NCBI GenBank assembly: GCA_002783405.1
Contig: PFGG01000070.1
Coordinates: 1-64,000 of the forward strand
DNA length: 64,000 bases
Reading direction: 5' to 3'
DNA from: a bacterium (Candidatus Blackallbacteria) CG13_big_fil_rev_8_21_14_2_50_49_14
Lineage (GTDB): Bacteria; Cyanobacteriota; Sericytochromatia; UBA7694
Shown here: one piece after another, positions 59,709-64,000 of the stretch
Numbering within the stretch: position 1 is the first letter of the stretch
Layout: each line of letters starts with the position of its first letter
Program-made: the position numbers and the translations under genes
Notes under the pieces: generated by a model
Databases searched by the model: none
What the model was told of the DNA's origin: nothing
The model's input: only the letters and a program-made list of their open reading frames with translations

Positions 59709-60407
59709 ATGTCCTCTGCAGAAAGCCGCTATACCCAAGGCCAATACCTGAATGCGCATCCCACCTGGCATGCAGAAGATTCCCCCTGGAAAGCCGCCCA
59801 GATTCTCAAAATGCTGCAAAAGCACCACCTTCACCCCGCCAGTCTCTGTGAGGTGGGCTGCGGGGCCGGTGAGGTTCTGGCCCAACTGCAAGGCGCTTTT
59901 CCAGAAAGTCAGCTCAAGGGCTGGGATATTTCCCCCCAGGCAATTGAGTTGGCTCAATCCCGTGCCAATGCCCAATTGAGCTTCACTTGTGGTGATTTTC
60001 TCAAGCATTCAGAGGCAAGGTATGAGCTGCTTTTGGCCTTGGATGTTTTTGAGCACGTGGAAGACTATTTCGCTTTTTTAAGGGGCTTGCGCGGCAAAGC
60101 AGACTATACTCTTTTTCATATCCCCCTCGATCTCTCGGCCCAGGCAGTTTTACGCGATCTGCTCACGCGCTGGCGGGATGAGGTCGGACATTTGCATTAT
60201 TTTACGCGTGAACTGGCCTTGCGGGCCTTACAGGAAACGGGATATGAGGTGCTCGATGCAGCCTATACTACCTATGCCATCGACCGACCTGCCCCCAGCC
60301 TGAAAGCCCGTTTAGGCCGCTGGCCCCGCCGTTTGGCCTTTGCCCTCAACCCCGATTGGGCCGCCAAAACCCTGGGAGGCTTTTGCCTGCTCGTACTGGC
60401 CCGCTAG
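59709..60407 (+). CDS. Class I SAM methyltransferase
   Basis: 232 residues. LCEVGCGAGEVLAQLQGAFP is motif I, KGWDISPQAIELAQSR motif II, LLALDVFEHVEDYFAFLRGL motif IV. HYFTRELALRALQETGYEV resembles the substrate side of UbiG/Methyltransf_23-type enzymes acting on small molecules or sugars. The basic C-terminus (KARLGRWPRRLAFALNPDW) may touch the membrane. Substrate unknown; it ends 5 nt from the stop of the convergent gene. Confidence 0.87.
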   Translation: MSSAESRYTQGQYLNAHPTWHAEDSPWKAAQILKMLQKHHLHPASLCEVGCGAGEVLAQLQGAFPESQLKGWDISPQAIELAQSRANAQLSFTCGDFLKHSEARYELLLALDVFEHVEDYFAFLRGLRGKADYTLFHIPLDLSAQAVLRDLLTRWRDEVGHLHYFTRELALRALQETGYEVLDAAYTTYAIDRPAPSLKARLGRWPRRLAFALNPDWAAKTLGGFCLLVLAR

Positions 60408-60411
60408 GCCT

Positions 60412-61128
60412 TTAAAACACCCCGGCTTGCTCCATTTCGTGAAACCCCTGCGCCAAAGCGGCAATCAAGCTTTTTCTGGCGGCAGGCTCCTGCCGCACCC
60501 AACGCGGAATTTCAAGCGCCAGAACAGGGCGCATTTCAGCAAAAACACCAAATTTACGTGCGCTGCCATGGGTAAAATAGATCTTTTCAAGCCCCTGAAC
60601 CGCCACCCGCAAACGCGGACTGAGGCCCTGCTGCTGCAGGGCACGGCTGAAAATTTCAGCCACCTGTTGTTTTTGCAACAGACTCAAGCCGGGGGTGGCA
60701 ATTTCAATTTGATGCTGACTTTCAGAGCGGGCATTGCCATGCAATTCCACATAAAGGCGAAAATGACTGGTTTTTAGCTGATGCAAGGTTTCACGGTAGC
60801 AGGCATAGACCTGACGGGCTCTCTGGGTATGCTGCTCCTGATCACTGGAAAGATGAACCCCCTCGGTCGGACGGTTGACATTGATCGGGTGACGGGCACG
60901 GCGTTGCCCACGGGCAATCAGACAATTCCAGCCCAATTGCTGGCACAGCGCCCCGGCGATTTGATCGGTATATTTATCAAAAAGGCCATGGGGGGCGGCT
61001 AAGATATAGCCACTGGCTGCCTTTCGCGCTTCAATCTGCCCATATTGCACGGCCAGACCGCAATCGGCTCCAGCAGGCCAAGCCCAAAGCAGACCCAAAA
61101 GCAAAAAAAGAAACACACGCTGCTGCAT
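60412..61128 (-). CDS. Secreted N-formylglutamate-amidohydrolase-like protein
   Basis: About 238 residues from ATG 61128, which begins a signal peptide (QQRVFLFLLLGLLWAWPAGA); the frame is open further upstream without support. SGYILAAPHGLFDKYTD, RHPINVNRPTEG and LYVELHGNARSES match the metal-binding layout of the N-formylglutamate amidohydrolase (FGase) fold, whose zinc ligands are His/Glu/His in such positions. As an exported protein its true substrate may be a peptidoglycan fragment or an N-acyl amino acid; that is open. Confidence 0.65.
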   Translation of the reverse strand: MQQRVFLFLLLGLLWAWPAGADCGLAVQYGQIEARKAASGYILAAPHGLFDKYTDQIAGALCQQLGWNCLIARGQRRARHPINVNRPTEGVHLSSDQEQHTQRARQVYACYRETLHQLKTSHFRLYVELHGNARSESQHQIEIATPGLSLLQKQQVAEIFSRALQQQGLSPRLRVAVQGLEKIYFTHGSARKFGVFAEMRPVLALEIPRWVRQEPAARKSLIAALAQGFHEMEQAGVF

Positions 61129-61246
61129 AGCATTGATCTTAACAAAATTGGCAGCAAAGACCAAATCATGGGCAGGCTGAAACATCAATCTGGCCAAAGC
61201 CCCCTCCAGAGAGGCTATCATAGAGAAAAAAAGAGCGGGGTAAAAT

Positions 61247-61831
61247 GTGTCGCTTCTCTACCTGATCGCCTATAAACCCTTTAACGTGCTCACCCAGTTC
61301 AGCGGCGAAAATCCCGCTGAAACGCTGCAATGCCTGGATTATGATTTTCCCCGAGATGTTTACCCCGTGGGCCGTCTCGACAAGGACAGCGAAGGCCTGC
61401 TCCTGCTCAGCAATGACAAAGGCCTGAATCACCGCCTGCTCGACCCCCAATTCAAACACGCCCGCGAATACTGGGCCCAGGTTGAAAAAATACCCACGCC
61501 CGAAGCCCTTGAAAAACTCAGCCAGGGCCTGCGTCTCAAAGATGGCTTCACCCTGCCGGCCCAGGCCCGGCTCTTAGAAAGCGAACCCGATTTGCCCCCC
61601 CGCACCCCGCCGATTCGCTACCGGGCGCAGATTCCCACCGCCTGGCTCTCTCTGACCCTGATCGAAGGGCGCAACCGACAAGTCAGACGCATGACCGCTG
61701 CCGTGGGTTTTCCCACCCTGCGGCTGGTGCGTGTGCGCATGGAAAACCTGCTGCTGGGCGCACTGAAACCTGGACAAGTCCGGGAATTGACACGTGAAGA
61801 GCGCCAGGGTTTACTGAACAAGTTGAGATAA
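61247..61831 (+). CDS. Pseudouridine synthase, RluE/RsuA-type
   Basis: 194 residues from a GTG start with GGGG 6 nt upstream. The catalytic Asp is in the family signature VGRLDKDSEGLLLLSND. NRQVRRMTAAVGFPTLRLVRV is the C-terminal motif. The absence of an N-terminal S4 domain and the short length fit RluE, which modifies 23S rRNA U2457, but the target is not certain. Confidence 0.92.
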   Translation: MSLLYLIAYKPFNVLTQFSGENPAETLQCLDYDFPRDVYPVGRLDKDSEGLLLLSNDKGLNHRLLDPQFKHAREYWAQVEKIPTPEALEKLSQGLRLKDGFTLPAQARLLESEPDLPPRTPPIRYRAQIPTAWLSLTLIEGRNRQVRRMTAAVGFPTLRLVRVRMENLLLGALKPGQVRELTREERQGLLNKLR

Positions 61832-61891
61832 AAAAACCTTGTCATTCTCCTGCTTTCGGGCGCACAATACCCCCTGTGAGGTCAACCAGCT

Positions 61892-63076
61892 ATGAAACAA
61901 ACCCCTAAACTTTTCTGGGCCATCCTTTTGCTCACCACGCTCGGCCTGATTTTCTCAGTTCGCCTCCTGATGCTCGATTACAGCGTCTTGAGTGGCGGGG
62001 GAGCCAATGCCGAATGCAATATCAACGCGGCGTTTAACTGCTCTGCCGTGGCCCGCAGTGCCTATGCTTTTTTGCTGGGCATTCCGGTGGCGGCTTGGGG
62101 CCTGCTGGGCTATGCCCTGGTTTTGCTCTGGTTGGCCCTGAACCGGGACAAAGATCTGCGCCGCCCCCTGCTGCTGGCCTATGGCCTGTTTTCTTTGGTC
62201 AGTCTCTATTATTTTGGCATTACCAAGCTCAAACTCGACGTGATTTGCCTCTATTGCCTCTTCACCTACCTGATCAACTGGCTTACCACTGCGGTCTTGG
62301 CAGTGGCCAATTTTCAGAAACCCAGCCCCAGCCTGCAGGGAAATTGGGGGCTGCAACCCGCCCTGTGGGTCGGTGGCGTGATCTTGGGTCTGGGGATCTT
62401 GATTCCCAGCTATCAGTTTTTTCCGCATTCTTCGGCACAAACCCCCAGCACAGCCGAGACGCCGGGATCCAGCAAACCTAAACATGGCGGCCCGACCTAT
62501 CCCCTGGGGCGTTTTGACAAGGCCCTTCTGCAGGCCAGCGCAGGCTCAGAAAAAGAAGCAGTCACACTTGAGGTCTTCTCAGATTACCAATGCCCCTTCT
62601 GCGCCCAATTTGAAACCACCCTGCAAACCGCCATGCAGGAATTCAGCAATCTTCACCTGATTCGCAAGGAATTTCCGCTGGATAAAAATTGCAACCGTTT
62701 GCTGGGCAATAACCAGATGCACGCCAATGCCTGTCAGGCAGCCTATTTCGCCAAATGTGCAGGGCTCCAGGATAAATTCTGGGAAGCGGCAGAAAGCCTG
62801 CATGCCCGCCATGCCGAAATGACCAATACCCTGATGGCCAATACCCTTTGGGCCAGTCTGATCAGCGAACTCAAACTCGATGGCCCCCAAATCGAAGCCT
62901 GTATGCAAAAGCCTGAGATTCACAATTCTGTGCTCAATGACGTGCAGGAAGGGCTGTACAAGGGAGTCAACAGCACGCCCAGCTATTGGATCAATGGTCA
63001 AAAACAGGCAGGCATTATGCCCTACCCACAATTCAAAGAACTGCTGCTCAAGGCCGGGGGCAAACTGAAGAACTAG
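61892..63076 (+). CDS. VKOR-DsbA fusion for disulfide formation
   Basis: 394 residues. The first ~150 residues are a four-helix vitamin K epoxide reductase domain with the loop cysteines ECNINAAFNCSAVARS and the active-site pair VICLYCLFTY. Residues ~205-390 are a DsbA-like thioredoxin domain with SDYQCPFCAQFETTLQTAMQ (CxxC) and the cis-Pro loop STPSYWINGQ. The VKOR part would reoxidise the DsbA part and pass electrons to quinone, so one polypeptide forms disulfides in exported proteins. This suits the many cysteine-containing secreted proteins of the window (for example the Kazal domain). The stop overlaps the helicase gene by 4 nt, tail to tail. Confidence 0.94.
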   Translation: MKQTPKLFWAILLLTTLGLIFSVRLLMLDYSVLSGGGANAECNINAAFNCSAVARSAYAFLLGIPVAAWGLLGYALVLLWLALNRDKDLRRPLLLAYGLFSLVSLYYFGITKLKLDVICLYCLFTYLINWLTTAVLAVANFQKPSPSLQGNWGLQPALWVGGVILGLGILIPSYQFFPHSSAQTPSTAETPGSSKPKHGGPTYPLGRFDKALLQASAGSEKEAVTLEVFSDYQCPFCAQFETTLQTAMQEFSNLHLIRKEFPLDKNCNRLLGNNQMHANACQAAYFAKCAGLQDKFWEAAESLHARHAEMTNTLMANTLWASLISELKLDGPQIEACMQKPEIHNSVLNDVQEGLYKGVNSTPSYWINGQKQAGIMPYPQFKELLLKAGGKLKN

Positions 63077-64000
63077 CCCAGTTTTTGCAGGGGAGCCACA
63101 CTCAGATCCAGGGTGCGGGTCTGCCCCCCGAAGCTGATACTGGCCAAGGTGCGAATCACCTTCTGTACCTTGCCAATTCCCCATTGCGGGTGCATGACCC
63201 GGTCTCCGGCCTGCAAAGCCAGGGGTTCAGCCCGCTCTGCTGCAGGGCGCGGCAGACTGGCCGGGGGCTTGGGTGCAGGGGTCGCGCGTACCAGACCCGG
63301 TACAGCAGCGGGGGCTTGGGGACGTGGGGCCGAAGCGGCTGGGGCACGGCCCATCGGCGCACCCGAAAAACTGGTGCCGCTGATCTTGAGTGGATTTTCA
63401 TCCGGCAGATCGGCAAAGCCCTTGTTGTTCATTTTTTTCACACGCTGCTCGTATTCATGCTGGCGCACAGCCACCATCAAAGTACCTGGAATTTTCAGGT
63501 GGTCATGAATTTCAACCATAAAGCGTGAAAGCCGGTTCGAGATCGAAGCCCGCTTGTTGCGACGGGCTGCGCAGTGAATCAAAAAGAGGTGGTTGCGGGC
63601 ACGGGTCAGGGCCACATACATCAGGCGGCGCTCTTCTTCAATTGCGGTTTCGCCCTCATAGACCGAGCGCACATGGGGAAAAATCCCCTCTTCCACGCCC
63701 GGAATAAAGACCACAGGAAACTCCAGCCCCTTGGCGCTGTGCACCGTCATCAGCATGATAGATTTCCCCTCCTGGCGGCTGTCTGAATCCGAAAAAAGGG
63801 CGACTTCTTCAAGAAAGCCCAGCAGATTCGTGGGGTCTTTGCTTTTGTCTTCATAATCTATCGCGGCCTGAATCAAAGCCTGCACGTTCTCATGGCGGTT
63901 CTGACGGATTTTCTCATCGGTCTCGGCCTCAATTTCAGCCTTGTAACCGCTTTCCACATAGACCCGCTCCAAAAGTTCTCCCACAGGCAAAACCAATTGG
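63073..64000 (-). CDS. pcrA: PcrA/UvrD-type DNA helicase, C-terminal part
   Basis: The gene runs off the window, so only the last ~309 codons are present. Motif V (IMLMTVHSAKGLEFPVVFIP) and motif VI (ERRLMYVALTRARNHLFL) of superfamily 1 helicases are clear. A Pro/Ala-rich linker follows, then a PcrA-type C-terminal RNA-polymerase-binding Tudor module (GDRVMHPQWGIGKVQKVI). It unwinds DNA in repair and at transcription conflicts. The start lies outside the window. Confidence 0.95.
   Translation of the reverse strand, partial: QLVLPVGELLERVYVESGYKAEIEAETDEKIRQNRHENVQALIQAAIDYEDKSKDPTNLLGFLEEVALFSDSDSRQEGKSIMLMTVHSAKGLEFPVVFIPGVEEGIFPHVRSVYEGETAIEEERRLMYVALTRARNHLFLIHCAARRNKRASISNRLSRFMVEIHDHLKIPGTLMVAVRQHEYEQRVKKMNNKGFADLPDENPLKISGTSFSGAPMGRAPAASAPRPQAPAAVPGLVRATPAPKPPASLPRPAAERAEPLALQAGDRVMHPQWGIGKVQKVIRTLASISFGGQTRTLDLSVAPLQKLG

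Overview
The window is about 64 kb of bacterial chromosome with roughly balanced base composition, dense coding on both strands and short intergenic gaps. Many products are secreted proteins or lipoproteins with classic lipoboxes. SD sequences are AGGAG-like and the clearest promoters are TTGACA-type. No rRNA, tRNA, CRISPR array or phage block was seen. Housekeeping genes (pfkA, superoxide dismutase, peroxiredoxin, PcrA/UvrD helicase, RluE-like pseudouridine synthase) are mixed with many uncharacterised lipoproteins, repeat proteins and methyltransferases. This suggests a free-living heterotroph from a poorly sampled phylum, but the sequence alone does not fix the taxonomy.

Layout: 1-7.6 kb holds a degenerate glycosyltransferase/TPR protein, a HAD phosphatase, a helical-repeat protein, a small operon with a methyltransferase, and a B12-type radical SAM enzyme. 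7.7-10.9 kb has a lipoprotein resembling a free subtilase propeptide, a Kazal-type lipoprotein, and a membrane-protein gene split by an IS200/IS605-type tnpB element. 12-17.3 kb has two sugar-ABC permeases, a coiled repeat protein, and an enoyl-CoA hydratase separated from an upstream E1-like gene by a 406-bp non-autonomous relative of the same IS. 17.4-24.7 kb has a secreted metalloprotease, an ABC-2 exporter operon, a pseudokinase-like protein, SOD and peroxiredoxin. 24.8-28.5 kb has two reading frames that look like one polypeptide broken, or joined by slippage, at an A10 tract. 29.5-38.9 kb has a subtilase lipoprotein, an HDAC-like deacetylase plus pfkA, an FkbM methyltransferase, a glycine-rich protein, an MFS transporter and an Asp-box lipoprotein. 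38.9-44.4 kb is a four-gene operon (ethanolamine-type permease, glutamine-synthetase-like ligase, Fe-alcohol dehydrogenase, aldehyde dehydrogenase) that fits gamma-glutamylated ethanolamine catabolism without a microcompartment. 44.4-45.6 kb has a hicAB locus with an internally deleted toxin, next to a decayed IS3 copy.

The most unusual element is at 47020-47746. It is a ~720-nt, GC-rich, non-coding segment with a TTGACA promoter placed to start transcription at its 5' end. A 19-bp stem joins its two ends, a U-tract follows, and inside are many hairpins including four with GCAA tetraloops. It looks like a large ornate structured RNA, and I cannot assign it to a family.

From 47.8 kb to the end the window holds an APC permease, more methyltransferases, a DUF349-like coiled-coil protein, a DUF3352-type protein with two embedded pseudopilin-like head modules, an XRE-TPR regulator, a spondin-domain lipoprotein, a CsgG/NHL fusion, a VKOR-DsbA fusion and the C-terminal part of a PcrA/UvrD helicase.
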